Source of the DNA: JABMPO01 sp964539785
GTDB lineage: Bacteria > Fidelibacterota > Marinisomatia > Marinisomatales > TCS56
Assembly: GCA_964539785.1 (NCBI GenBank)
Contig: CAZIJQ010000075.1
Span: forward strand, 1 to 9,802
Length of the DNA stretch: 9,802 bases
Direction: 5' to 3'
Shown piece after piece: positions 1 through 7,260 of the stretch; the stretch's first letter is position 1, and each line of letters opens with the position of its first letter. The notes beneath the pieces were generated by a model. That model was not told the DNA's origin, did not search any database, and saw only the letters and a list, made by a program, of their open reading frames with translations. Both the position numbers and the translations under genes were made by a program.

Positions 1-1654
1 TACCAGCTTTATCCCGTAGCTTGTAGGTAACAGAATAATCACCATCACTTTGGGCGGCTAAATAATCGGCAGTTTCAAAGGTAAGTGTGGCAGCCCCAGC
101 TACTCGGCGCGCCACCAAAGTCCCGTCAAAGTACAGGAAAACCGAATCACTGGCATCTTCAGCCGTGACCGTGAAACCCGGCTTGGTGACATTTGTATAA
201 TCGTCGTCAGTTAATATGCCCGTATCATCAGTAAGGTTGGGGGTGGCTGACGCAACTGGTATGACCGTATCGACAGTTATCGTCAATTCCGGGGAAATCA
301 CAGATTCGTTGCCAGCGGAGTCTACAGCAACGGCTTCGATTGAGATATCAACTTCATCGGTCAGTGCACTACCATCTGGGATAGTCAAATCCAGTGTTCC
401 TGTTGTTGTCCATGAACCAACTTTGAAAACATCGTTTATAGTGACATATATTGAATCACCAACATCAAATCCGGTAATTGTAAAAGTTGGCGTATCATCA
501 TTGGTCCATTCGTCAGAATCGCCGAATCCCGAATCAGATGTGGATTTTAAAATGGGGCGATCGGTTTGATCGGCCTGTCGATCTAAACGCAGTGCAACCT
601 GGGAAGATCTTGGTCCACGATTTCCAGCTGCATCGACAATTTGAGCTTGAATCTGGTAAGTTCCATCATTTGAAATTGTCGGAATTGTGACAACAACCGA
701 ATCATCATCATTGATCTCAAGAACACTATCAGCCTGAGCACTTCCATTTCTGTACAACAATGCCCGGCCGTAAACATCCCAGAAACCATTACTTAACCAA
801 GTATGTAATGCAATATTTTTTATCCCGAATTGGGGATCGGGATCATAGGTAAGCCAGTCACTGTCTGAGTATCCGGTATCATCGATTAGATTGAAAACCG
901 AAGGAGCTGATGGTGCCTGGGTATCAACATATAGATATAATTTTCCAGAAGTACCTTCGCTACCATAGTTATTGCGAGTCGTTGACTGTATGGTATAGTA
1001 TCCATCCCCAGCTGACAAATCTATAGTATAGCTTTGATTACTGCCATCTGAGCTTGGTTCAATACCAATATTCTGTCCAGCTAATTTATCCTCAATAAAA
1101 TCTGTCGAAACACGTAATCCGGATGTAATATCTTCCACGTATATGGTGACAGATGTATCCTGTGTAATGCCATCAGAGTTCGAAATACCGGAATCGTATA
1201 AACTGGATAACACAGGAGTGCTTGTTGATTGTGGACTTGTCTCTTGGAATTCAATATTAGTTGGGGTATTTAAGGTATCAACTGGAGTACCACTGTTATC
1301 TTGTATGACAATGAAAACATTAAATGTTTCGTCATCTGATCGACCAGTGATAGACTCGACAATGACTTGGTTTACATCCACGACTTTAGCTCCAGCAATT
1401 TGCCCAACGCCTACAGAAGCGAGAGTAGTAATCACTCCACTTCCAGAACAAGTCGCTCTAATGATATATGCTCCACCAGCTTCATTTAGACTGAATTGTA
1501 CTCTGAGGCCAGTATTTGTATTATTCCAGTAATCCCCCACAACATTGCCACCGGTAACAGTTGCAGTCTGTCCCAACAATAAATTTGAAAAGAATAATAT
1601 ATTAAGAACCAGTGGTAGAAATTTCCCTGAGAACTTCAGATTAACTTTTTTCAT
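1..1654 (-). CDS. Secreted multi-domain protein with tandem bacterial Ig-like repeats (3' end beyond window)
   Basis: The reading frame runs from the ATG at 1654 to the left edge without a stop, giving 551 residues; the C-terminus is missing. The protein starts with a signal peptide (MKKVNLKF, then a hydrophobic stretch to LLLG, probable cleavage before QTA at about residue 29). A beta-rich region fills about 30-140. At least four Ig-like repeats follow, at about 145-245, 247-358, 363-462 and 465 to the edge. Each opens with a D-[ST]-G-x-x-x-x-D signature, for example TSDSGFGDSDEWTNDDTPTF and NLTDDTGILTDDD, and several close with VD-x-AGN. This style is known from large bacterial surface adhesins. 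A surface or extracellular structural role is inferred; no catalytic motif is visible. The start follows the upstream gene by 64 bp in the same direction, without a clear terminator, so co-transcription is possible. No strong ribosome binding site is seen. A T9SS sorting domain may lie at the unseen C-terminus. Confidence 0.85.
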   Translation of the reverse strand, partial: MKKVNLKFSGKFLPLVLNILFFSNLLLGQTATVTGGNVVGDYWNNTNTGLRVQFSLNEAGGAYIIRATCSGSGVITTLASVGVGQIAGAKVVDVNQVIVESITGRSDDETFNVFIVIQDNSGTPVDTLNTPTNIEFQETSPQSTSTPVLSSLYDSGISNSDGITQDTSVTIYVEDITSGLRVSTDFIEDKLAGQNIGIEPSSDGSNQSYTIDLSAGDGYYTIQSTTRNNYGSEGTSGKLYLYVDTQAPSAPSVFNLIDDTGYSDSDWLTYDPDPQFGIKNIALHTWLSNGFWDVYGRALLYRNGSAQADSVLEINDDDSVVVTIPTISNDGTYQIQAQIVDAAGNRGPRSSQVALRLDRQADQTDRPILKSTSDSGFGDSDEWTNDDTPTFTITGFDVGDSIYVTINDVFKVGSWTTTGTLDLTIPDGSALTDEVDISIEAVAVDSAGNESVISPELTITVDTVIPVASATPNLTDDTGILTDDDYTNVTKPGFTVTAEDASDSVFLYFDGTLVARRVAGAATLTFETADYLAAQSDGDYSVTYKLRDKAG

Positions 1655-1718
1655 GCTATTTGACCATTGTGGCGTTAGTCGTTATGATGAAATTGATACA
1701 AAATTTGTTTTAAATACC

Positions 1719-2585
1719 TTAAAAGTTTACACCCAGCGTCACTAACCCATCCAACCAACTGGCGGTGCCCAGCTCATTATCGTTGGAATCGATTACCCCG
1801 GAGGCGCTGGTTGCGCGCACCCCTACCCGGATATCAAGAATGTTACCCAGGGCCAGGCCGTAGCTGGTTTCAGCAAAATAGCCGTAATAATCCCCGATTT
1901 TACCCCCGCCCAGTTTAACCTGGCCGGGACCGGCGGGAAAACTCAACAGACCCATAATAGTACTGCCCTTATACTCGCCGGCGGAAGGCATGTAATTTTC
2001 GAAGGCAAAGGTTCCGTACTCAAATCCGATTCTGAACCGTGATTTAAACATTTGCATCAGCATGGGCAGTTCAATGCTAATCCGGTAGTCAGCATATGAA
2101 TTATAGGTATTAAGAGCATGATTTACAAATCCCGGTGATGCATATGATATACTCAGACTATACCCCATTCGACGCGCTTTTTCAGTTAACTCTTCATCAT
2201 TAAGATCGGCACTTCCCCGCTCTTCCACATATTCGCCGCTTTCCTCATCAAACTCGTAATAACCTTCATCTTCAATATATTCACTGTCATCCTCATAATA
2301 CTCATCGCCGTACTCATCTTCGTAATATTCATCTTCGTAATATTCGTCTTCATAATAAGTATCGTCATAATATTCATCATCATAAGAAGTAGTATCATCC
2401 TCATAATACTCATCCTCGTAATACTCCCCCTCTTCACTATCATCCCAGAAATACAATGAGTCTTCCTCGGCATAGGAATCGTCTTGAGCGCTAAGGGGAG
2501 TCAGTATAAAAAATGATCCGATAAAAATGATTAGTATCAGGCGCAATAATACTATCCCAAAATGGAATTTTTGTCTCCGCTTCAT
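1719..2585 (-). CDS. Exported protein with acidic tyrosine-rich tract and beta-barrel-like C-terminus
   Basis: This is a complete 288-residue protein with an ATG start and TAA stop. A signal peptide occupies about 1-33 (KRRQK, long hydrophobic core, LSAQ), with likely cleavage after LSA. Residues 35-120 are extreme low complexity: about half are Asp or Glu, 22 of 86 are Tyr, and there is no Lys or Arg until R123. The core unit is EYYED repeated in tandem. Residues 140-288 look like a small outer-membrane beta-barrel, with alternating aromatic strands such as SRFRIGFEYGTFAF, a glycine-rich GQVKLGGGKIGDYYGYF, and a terminal Phe as in barrel-assembly signals. I recognise no family. An outer-membrane protein with an acidic, perhaps cation-binding, periplasmic or surface segment is inference. 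The start is supported by AAGGGA five bases upstream of the ATG (2591-2596). Confidence 0.85.
   Translation of the reverse strand: MKRRQKFHFGIVLLRLILIIFIGSFFILTPLSAQDDSYAEEDSLYFWDDSEEGEYYEDEYYEDDTTSYDDEYYDDTYYEDEYYEDEYYEDEYGDEYYEDDSEYIEDEGYYEFDEESGEYVEERGSADLNDEELTEKARRMGYSLSISYASPGFVNHALNTYNSYADYRISIELPMLMQMFKSRFRIGFEYGTFAFENYMPSAGEYKGSTIMGLLSFPAGPGQVKLGGGKIGDYYGYFAETSYGLALGNILDIRVGVRATSASGVIDSNDNELGTASWLDGLVTLGVNF
2289..2426 (-). repeat. Coding 15-bp minisatellite (EYYED units)
   Basis: Imperfect tandem 15-base units on the minus strand encode E-Y-Y-E-D or close variants over about residues 54-99 of the acidic exported protein. On the plus strand the units read like tcttcgtaatattca. Some adjacent units are almost identical in DNA (around 2317-2355) while others differ at synonymous sites or encode D/T variants. 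This suggests expansion by slippage or unequal recombination, followed by drift. The unit length is a multiple of three, so copy-number change would keep the frame. Confidence 0.8.
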
Positions 2586-2599
2586 GTCTTTCCCTTATT

Positions 2600-2621
2600 G
2601 AACAGACGTAACATACTGTTC
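2600..2621. promoter_or_regulatory. Inverted repeat upstream of the acidic exported protein gene
   Basis: A perfect 6-bp dyad, gaacag-N10-ctgttc, is centred about 25 bases upstream of the start codon at 2585. It could be a protein-binding operator or a 5' UTR hairpin. A weak promoter candidate lies further upstream on the minus strand: TTGAAA (2711-2716), an 18-base spacer, then TCTATA (2687-2692); the overlapping TATATT at 2678-2683 is an alternative -10. The function is unproven, and a 6-bp dyad can arise by chance in AT-rich sequence. Confidence 0.3.
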
Positions 2622-2854
2622 TTTAATCTAATTGGGTTTGCCCTTACCTTACCTCTTTCACGGTCGTAGGCTAGTTTAATATAAGGTATAGAATTACTTT
2701 GATGCAATCTTTTCAAGCGCAATGTGATTTAGAGTATTTTATACCGATATCATTACCTCATTACAGTAGGCAAGAAAAATATTATCAAACTCACTTAGAA
2801 ATTGGTATGACATTATATTTTCTAAAATTAATTGAATGTAAAATTATCAACAGA

Positions 2855-4912
2855 TTATTCAGAATTGGCATTTCCAAAAAGGTCAGTTTTGATTAATAAA
2901 ACATCACCGTTCAGATCATTTTCCATTGAAGTACCAAATAAAATATATCCACTATCCTGTTCAGTTGAAGCAAGTTTTACGGTAGTTGCTACTTCATCCA
3001 ATGTACTGCCAAATGTTTTCTGCCAAACTATTGTCCCACTATAATCCAGTTTTACTAACCATGCATCACTTTTACCATTTCCAAAAGAATTAGTTACACC
3101 GGCAACTATATACCCATTATCAAATGTTTGTTCAATCGAATTTGCCATATCATTCTGGCTTCCACCCAATAGATATTCCCACTCCAAAACACCGGTGGTA
3201 TCAACTTTAATTATCCAAGCATCGTATCTTCCAGCACCAAATGAATTGGTTTTACCAGCAATTATATATCCACCATCAAAACATTGTTTAACTGAATAGG
3301 CATAATCATTTAAACTACCACCGTAGGTAGTATCCCATTCAACAATTCCAACGTAATTGGTTTTTATTAGCCATATATCTTTAGCACCAGTTCCGTAACT
3401 TGTTGTAGTACCAACAAGGATATACCCAGCATCATCAGTTTGTTGAACACAATAACCTATTTCGTTACCACTGTCCCCAAATTCTTTAGCCCACAACACA
3501 TTACCAGAATTATCTGTTCTTAATAGATACAAATCTTGCCCATTGATATTATTTGCCGAATCGGAAAAAGATGTTTCATATCCGATTATCATATAACCAC
3601 CATCGTTTGTAGCACTGACATGATAACCAACCTCATCATACTGCCCACCAAAATTATTGCTCCACAATTCATTACCTTCACTATCTGCAGCTAACATCCA
3701 GACATCGCGCTGTCCATGACTATAAGTTTTTGATGATCCGGTCATGATAGAAGTAGAATTATTGTTAATTACGCTGTAAGCAATTTCATCATCATTTCCT
3801 CCAAAAGCTGAATTCCAAATTTTATTGCCGAATCTATCGGTCATTATTAATAATACATCTGAATTGCCCCCTGTGCTTTCTGTATATCCAGCAAGGATAT
3901 ATCCTCCATGAAATGCGCGTGCGCCCGAATTACAAACATCAATGATACCATCATCGCCAAATCTTTTAATAAATGTATTCCATGAACTTGCAGACTGTAC
4001 TGTTGTGGTCTGTAAACCCCAAATATCACTTACAGTTAATGTGAAATTCTTAATGAGATTTTCTGCAGAGGTGACCGATTTGATTGTGTCAGTTCGATTG
4101 GAAGTAAAATAAATAATACTGTTGGTGTCAGCTGACAATGAGTCATAAATCGAATAAGATTGAAAGTCATTTTCTAAGCATGATTGCCAGGTTAATTCAA
4201 ATGCTCCATTTCCATAATCAATTGAATGGAATGATAGCGGATTTGGCGTTGTATCTAAAACTCGATATCCATTACTTATAGTAGAAAATCCATAGATATC
4301 CACTATTTCAATAAAATAATAGGTCTCAATAGCTGGATTATATTCACCAGAGTACAAATTGAAGTCTAATTTATTTTGGTCATAGATTTCACTAATTACA
4401 ACCGTATCGCTAGTATCGGTAATTACATATGATAATATATACTTAAAAAAACTACTATTATCAGATTTTTCCCAATTGATTAACATTGCTTCCACTGTAT
4501 ATCCGATGTTTAATATATTCACTTGATCCGGATATGCTGTTGAATTGTCCACTTTTACCTCAATAACCTCACTACTTCCTGAATTTCCTTTTATATCATA
4601 GGCAAATACTTGGATATAATGAATAGAACCATTTTCAAAGTCCACCAAATTCAACTCCAGATTCCAGGGTTTTGTACGAGTAAAAATGCCACATGGTTTA
4701 TTATCGATCCATAAATTGATATTTTTAATCTTTAATGGCCCGCTAACATCACACCTTATTGTAGCCAATCCCGAAATAATACCACCATCCTTAGGGGTAA
4801 TAATTCGTACAGTTGGTGGGGTAGTTTCATCATGTAATAAGAAGTCACAATTTGTGCTAATAAAAAGAATGACAGCTAATATTATTAATCGAAACTCGAT
4901 TACGACTTTCAT
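2855..4912 (-). CDS. Probable lipoprotein with Ig/FN3-like domains and seven-bladed beta-propeller
   Basis: The protein has 685 residues from the ATG at 4912. An in-frame TTG three codons upstream is a less likely start because the signal peptide begins naturally at MKVVIEF. The hydrophobic segment LIILAVILFISTNC ends in Cys22, a possible but non-canonical lipobox. The next domain, about 30-122, is Ig-like (TPPTVRIITPKDGG ... VFAYDIKGNSG). Two fibronectin-III-like domains follow at about 128-222 and 225-305. Residues 316-680 hold seven repeats of about 52 residues. They start near 318, 370, 421, 478, 530, 582 and 634 with F-G-G-x-x-x-[DE]-[EDY]-x-[AG], then GGYI-x-AG and D-x-W-L-[IV]-K-x-D-x-x-G-x-x-x-W. 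Seven such units fit a closed beta-propeller. Similar repeats are common in secreted FCB and archaeal proteins of unknown role. Cell-surface display is inferred; no catalytic residues are evident. It follows glnS by 165 bp and is probably transcribed separately. Confidence 0.88.
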   Translation of the reverse strand: MKVVIEFRLIILAVILFISTNCDFLLHDETTPPTVRIITPKDGGIISGLATIRCDVSGPLKIKNINLWIDNKPCGIFTRTKPWNLELNLVDFENGSIHYIQVFAYDIKGNSGSSEVIEVKVDNSTAYPDQVNILNIGYTVEAMLINWEKSDNSSFFKYILSYVITDTSDTVVISEIYDQNKLDFNLYSGEYNPAIETYYFIEIVDIYGFSTISNGYRVLDTTPNPLSFHSIDYGNGAFELTWQSCLENDFQSYSIYDSLSADTNSIIYFTSNRTDTIKSVTSAENLIKNFTLTVSDIWGLQTTTVQSASSWNTFIKRFGDDGIIDVCNSGARAFHGGYILAGYTESTGGNSDVLLIMTDRFGNKIWNSAFGGNDDEIAYSVINNNSTSIMTGSSKTYSHGQRDVWMLAADSEGNELWSNNFGGQYDEVGYHVSATNDGGYMIIGYETSFSDSANNINGQDLYLLRTDNSGNVLWAKEFGDSGNEIGYCVQQTDDAGYILVGTTTSYGTGAKDIWLIKTNYVGIVEWDTTYGGSLNDYAYSVKQCFDGGYIIAGKTNSFGAGRYDAWIIKVDTTGVLEWEYLLGGSQNDMANSIEQTFDNGYIVAGVTNSFGNGKSDAWLVKLDYSGTIVWQKTFGSTLDEVATTVKLASTEQDSGYILFGTSMENDLNGDVLLIKTDLFGNANSE

Positions 4913-4931
4913 TGTACACAATCACTCATAA

Positions 4932-4949
4932 AACGGATATTAACCCGTT
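4932..4949. promoter_or_regulatory. Small inverted repeat just upstream of the propeller lipoprotein start
   Basis: The dyad aacgg-N8-ccgtt lies 20 bases upstream of the ATG at 4912. It could form a short hairpin in the mRNA leader or act as an operator. The arms are only 5 bp and no recognisable promoter hexamers accompany it, so support is weak. Confidence 0.2.
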
Positions 4950-5040
4950 CATTAATTGCGATCAAGAATTAATATCTAATAATAATATGCAAAATTTATA
5001 TTACTTCACTAAATTGAATCCAATGAACAATTGTCACTCA

Positions 5041-5060
5041 AATAGAGCGTTCGGTCTATT
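5041..5060 (-). terminator. Possible weak terminator after glnS
   Basis: An inverted repeat with 6-bp arms (aataga / tctatt) and an 8-base loop lies 17 bases past the glnS stop codon. On the minus strand it is followed by TTTGAG rather than a long U-tract, and the stem is AT-rich, so it would be at best an inefficient terminator. Confidence 0.3.
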
Positions 5061-5077
5061 TATCTTGATTTAATTTA

Positions 5078-6766
5078 TTAAATCTCTTTTCTTTTCAGTC
5101 GCGCCCAACTATCTCGCAGCGATACGGTGCGATTGAACACTAATTTCCCGTTGTCGGATACAGCTTGGGCAACACAAAAATAGCCCCGCCGTAAAAACTG
5201 AAACCTGTCGCCAGTTTGAGCAAGCTTCAAACCGGGCTCAACCTGGGCAGTTATCACCTTTAATGAATCAGGATTGAGATTTGATTTAAAATCAGTTCCC
5301 TCGGCCACCGAATTTGGATTAGCAGTCGCGAATAATCGATCGTACAGTCTTACTTCCGCTTCCACTGAGTGCATTTTCGATACCCAGTGCAGAGTCCCTT
5401 TCACCTTGCGATTCGCATTTACCCCGCCACTTTTGGTATCCGGGTCATAAGTGCAATGCACTTCTATAATATTACCTTGTTCATCCTTAATAACACTTCC
5501 ATATTTTATTATGTAGGCATGTTTCAATCGAACTTCTTTTCCTGGTGCTAAACGGAAGAATTTTTTATGGGGCTCCTCCTGGAAATCCTCCTGTTCAATA
5601 TAAAGCTCACGGGAAAAGGGAATTTCCCTGCTACCGGCCGCTGAATCTTCAGGATTATTGATAGCCGGTAATTGTTCAACCTGACCTTCCGGATAATTAT
5701 CGATAACGATTTTCAGCGGATTTAAGACCGCCATTACTCGAGGAGCAATTTTGTTTAAATCTTCCCGGACATAATATTCCAGCAGAGCCATATCAGCAAT
5801 ATTATCTTTTTTTGCAATTCCAACCCGTTCACAAAATTTTCGAATGGATGCGGGGGTATATCCTCGGCGACGCATCCCGGAGATGGTGGGCATCCGTGGG
5901 TCATCCCAGCCGGATACTTTGCCGTCCTGCACCAGTTCCAGCAGTTTACGTTTGCTCAGTATGGTATAACTGAGATTAAGCCGGGCAAATTCAATTTGCT
6001 GGGGGCGATAGACACCCAATTGGACCAGGCACCAATCGTATAAAGGACGATGATCTTCGAATTCAAGTGTGCACAACGAATGAGTTATTCTTTCAATGGA
6101 ATCTTCCAGGCCGTGTGCCCAATCGTACATGGGGTAAATACACCAGCTATCCTTGGTCCGGGGATGAGTTGCATGCAAAATTCGGTACAGAACCGGATCA
6201 CGCATATTCAGATTCGGTAATGTCATATCAATTTTGGCCCGCAAAACCCGGCTGCCATCGGGAAATTCACCATTGCGCATTTGTCTGAACAAATCGAGGT
6301 TTTCGGCAACCGGACGATCGCGATAAGGACTGTTGGTACCTGGCTCTGTCAAGGTTCCTCGAGTAGATCGAATCTGCTCGGCACTTAAATCACAGACAAA
6401 AGCATCACCCGATTTAATCAATTGCTCAGCCAGCAGATAGAGCTGTTCAAAATAATCCGATGCGAAGTATAAGCGGTCTTCCCAATCAAATCCCAGCCAT
6501 TTTACATCTTCGATAATCGAATTAATATATTCTTCTTCTTCTTTGGTCGGATTGGTATCATCAAAGCGAAGATTGCATAAGCCATTATATTCTTTGGCGA
6601 TTCCAAAATTCAGTACAATCGATTTGGCATGACCAATGTGTAAATAACCATTGGGCTCCGGGGGGAAACGAGTATGTATACGGCCGTCGTTCTTACCCTG
6701 CTCGAGATCGCGATCAATTATTTCTTTAATAAAATTGGTTGGGGGCGTTTTAGGTTCTTCTGTCAT
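5078..6766 (-). CDS. glnS: Glutaminyl-tRNA synthetase
   Basis: This cytoplasmic class I aminoacyl-tRNA synthetase charges tRNA-Gln with glutamine using ATP. The protein has 562 residues; the E. coli enzyme is about 554. The N-terminal catalytic Rossmann domain carries FPPEPNGYLHIGHAKS, with HIGH at 43-46. RFDDTNPTKEEEEY at about 68-80 and YPMYDWAHGLEDSIERITHS at about 211-230 are typical of the GlnRS/GluRS family. The KMSKS-equivalent loop is LSKRKL (270-275), followed by GWDDPRMPTISGMRRRGYT. These features assign it to GlnRS rather than bacterial discriminating GluRS. Residues from about 340 onward are the two anticodon-binding beta-barrels (for example GKEVRLKHAYIIK and KVKGTLHWVS), ending in VFNRTVSLRDSWA. 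The ATG at 6766 matches family length and has a weak purine-rich AAAGAG upstream; the stop is TAA. It lies 119 bp past the tRNA-cluster terminator, so it should have its own promoter, which I could not identify. Confidence 0.98.
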   Translation of the reverse strand: MTEEPKTPPTNFIKEIIDRDLEQGKNDGRIHTRFPPEPNGYLHIGHAKSIVLNFGIAKEYNGLCNLRFDDTNPTKEEEEYINSIIEDVKWLGFDWEDRLYFASDYFEQLYLLAEQLIKSGDAFVCDLSAEQIRSTRGTLTEPGTNSPYRDRPVAENLDLFRQMRNGEFPDGSRVLRAKIDMTLPNLNMRDPVLYRILHATHPRTKDSWCIYPMYDWAHGLEDSIERITHSLCTLEFEDHRPLYDWCLVQLGVYRPQQIEFARLNLSYTILSKRKLLELVQDGKVSGWDDPRMPTISGMRRRGYTPASIRKFCERVGIAKKDNIADMALLEYYVREDLNKIAPRVMAVLNPLKIVIDNYPEGQVEQLPAINNPEDSAAGSREIPFSRELYIEQEDFQEEPHKKFFRLAPGKEVRLKHAYIIKYGSVIKDEQGNIIEVHCTYDPDTKSGGVNANRKVKGTLHWVSKMHSVEAEVRLYDRLFATANPNSVAEGTDFKSNLNPDSLKVITAQVEPGLKLAQTGDRFQFLRRGYFCVAQAVSDNGKLVFNRTVSLRDSWARLKRKEI

Positions 6767-6885
6767 TGCTCTTTTTTCAATTAAAATTCCACATCAATAG
6801 TAATTTTACCCGGGAACTTACTGAGAATGGGGATAGTCAGGCATTGGATAGATTAAGATTTTATCAATTATTACAGAACTTATCT

Positions 6886-6914
6886 AAAAAAAAACCCGCA
6901 ATAAGCGGGTTTTT
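6886..6914 (-). terminator. Rho-independent terminator of the tRNA cluster (bidirectional)
   Basis: The stem ACCCGC / GCGGGT with loop AATAA is flanked by an A-tract on one side and a T-tract on the other. On the minus strand the stem is followed by nine T residues, which makes a strong terminator just after tRNA-Glu. Read on the plus strand it also has a five-T tail, so it could stop transcription both ways. Confidence 0.92.
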
Positions 6915-6921
6915 AAGGCAG

Positions 6922-6993
6922 TAGCCCGTAGGGGACTCGAACCCCTGTTAACGGCGTGAGAGGCCGTCGTCCTAACCCCTAGACGAACGGGCC
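6922..6993 (-). tRNA. tRNA-Glu (anticodon CUC)
   Basis: A full cloverleaf of 72 nt. The acceptor is GGCCCGT / ACGGGCT, the D stem GTCT / GGAC, the anticodon stem ACGGC / GCCGT with loop CTCTCAC (anticodon CTC), and the T arm AGGGG-TTCGAGT-CCCCT. The discriminator base is A and no CCA is encoded. The first acceptor pair is G1-U72 rather than the usual G-C. It is the last gene of the three-tRNA cluster, directly before the terminator. Confidence 0.95.
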
Positions 6994-7019
6994 ATTTCCA
7001 TAGTAAATCAAATGCTTTG

Positions 7020-7093
7020 TACGCCCGGGAGGACTCGAACCCCCAACCTTCTGGTCCGTAGCCAGACGCTCTATCCAATTGAACTACGGGCGC
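7020..7093 (-). tRNA. tRNA-Arg (anticodon ACG)
   Basis: A cloverleaf of 74 nt. The acceptor is GCGCCCG / CGGGCGT, the D arm GTTC ... GAGC, the anticodon stem TCTGG / CCAGA with loop CTACGGA (anticodon ACG, expected to become ICG), and the T arm GGGGG-TTCGAGT-CCTCC. The discriminator is A73 and CCA is not encoded. As in the neighbouring tRNA-Glu, the first acceptor pair is G-U. It is the middle gene of the cluster. Confidence 0.95.
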
Positions 7094-7112
7094 ATATTCC
7101 ACTATGAAAAAG

Positions 7113-7183
7113 CTGGGGAGCAGGGATTCGAACCCCGATTGGCGATTCCAGAGACCGCAGTCTTGCCATTAGACGACTCCCCA
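7113..7183 (-). tRNA. tRNA-Gln (anticodon CUG)
   Basis: A cloverleaf of 71 nt. The acceptor is TGGGGAG / CTCCCCA, the D arm GTCT ... AGAC, the anticodon stem GCGGT / ATCGC with loop CTCTGGA (anticodon CTG), and the T arm CGGGG-TTCGAAT-CCCTG. It carries the weak U1-A72 pair and G73 discriminator that are known GlnRS identity elements, which fits the glnS gene about 350 bp downstream. CCA is not encoded. It is the first gene of the cluster. No clear promoter is visible; TAAGAT about 8 bases upstream of the mature 5' end is a weak -10 candidate. Confidence 0.95.
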
Positions 7184-7195
7184 AGAAATCATCTT

Positions 7196-7233
7196 AAAAA
7201 CGGTGGCAAATTTAAAACTAATTCCACCACCGT
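7196..7233 (-). terminator. Rho-independent terminator of the selenoprotein transcription unit
   Basis: On the minus strand ACGGTGG (7227-7233) pairs perfectly with CCACCGT (7200-7206) across a 20-base AT-rich loop, followed by a run of T residues. It begins 27 bases past the TAG stop of the redoxin-dockerin gene and separates that gene from the tRNA cluster. Confidence 0.85.
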
Positions 7234-7260
7234 CAAATGGCTTTAGCCGCTAAATGAAAA

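Noticed and set aside
216..1532. Plus-strand open frames of 117 and 129 codons over 216-1532.
   Set aside because: They are shadows antisense to the continuous minus-strand Ig-repeat gene and have low-complexity Ser/Val-rich sequence without recognisable domains.
2186..2473. Met/Ile-rich minus-strand frame of 95 codons.
   Set aside because: It is an alternate-frame reading of the EYYED repeat tract and overlaps a better gene with a signal peptide.
2699..2896. Small plus-strand frame in the gap between the propeller and acidic-protein genes.
   Set aside because: There is no ribosome binding site or recognisable protein features, and it overlaps the 3' end of the propeller gene. The gap (2586-2854) otherwise holds only the dyad, a weak promoter candidate and a 7-bp inverted repeat at 2795-2825 that lacks a U-tract.
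6884..7102. A 72-codon minus-strand frame across the tRNA cluster.
   Set aside because: It is a translation of tRNA-Arg, tRNA-Glu and the terminator; the typical tRNA-derived peptide (VVQLDRASGYG-like) is a known false ORF.
6922..7183. tRNA cluster as a mobile-element attachment site.
   Set aside because: No integrase gene, no duplicated tRNA 3' end and no direct repeats of a tRNA end were seen in the window.
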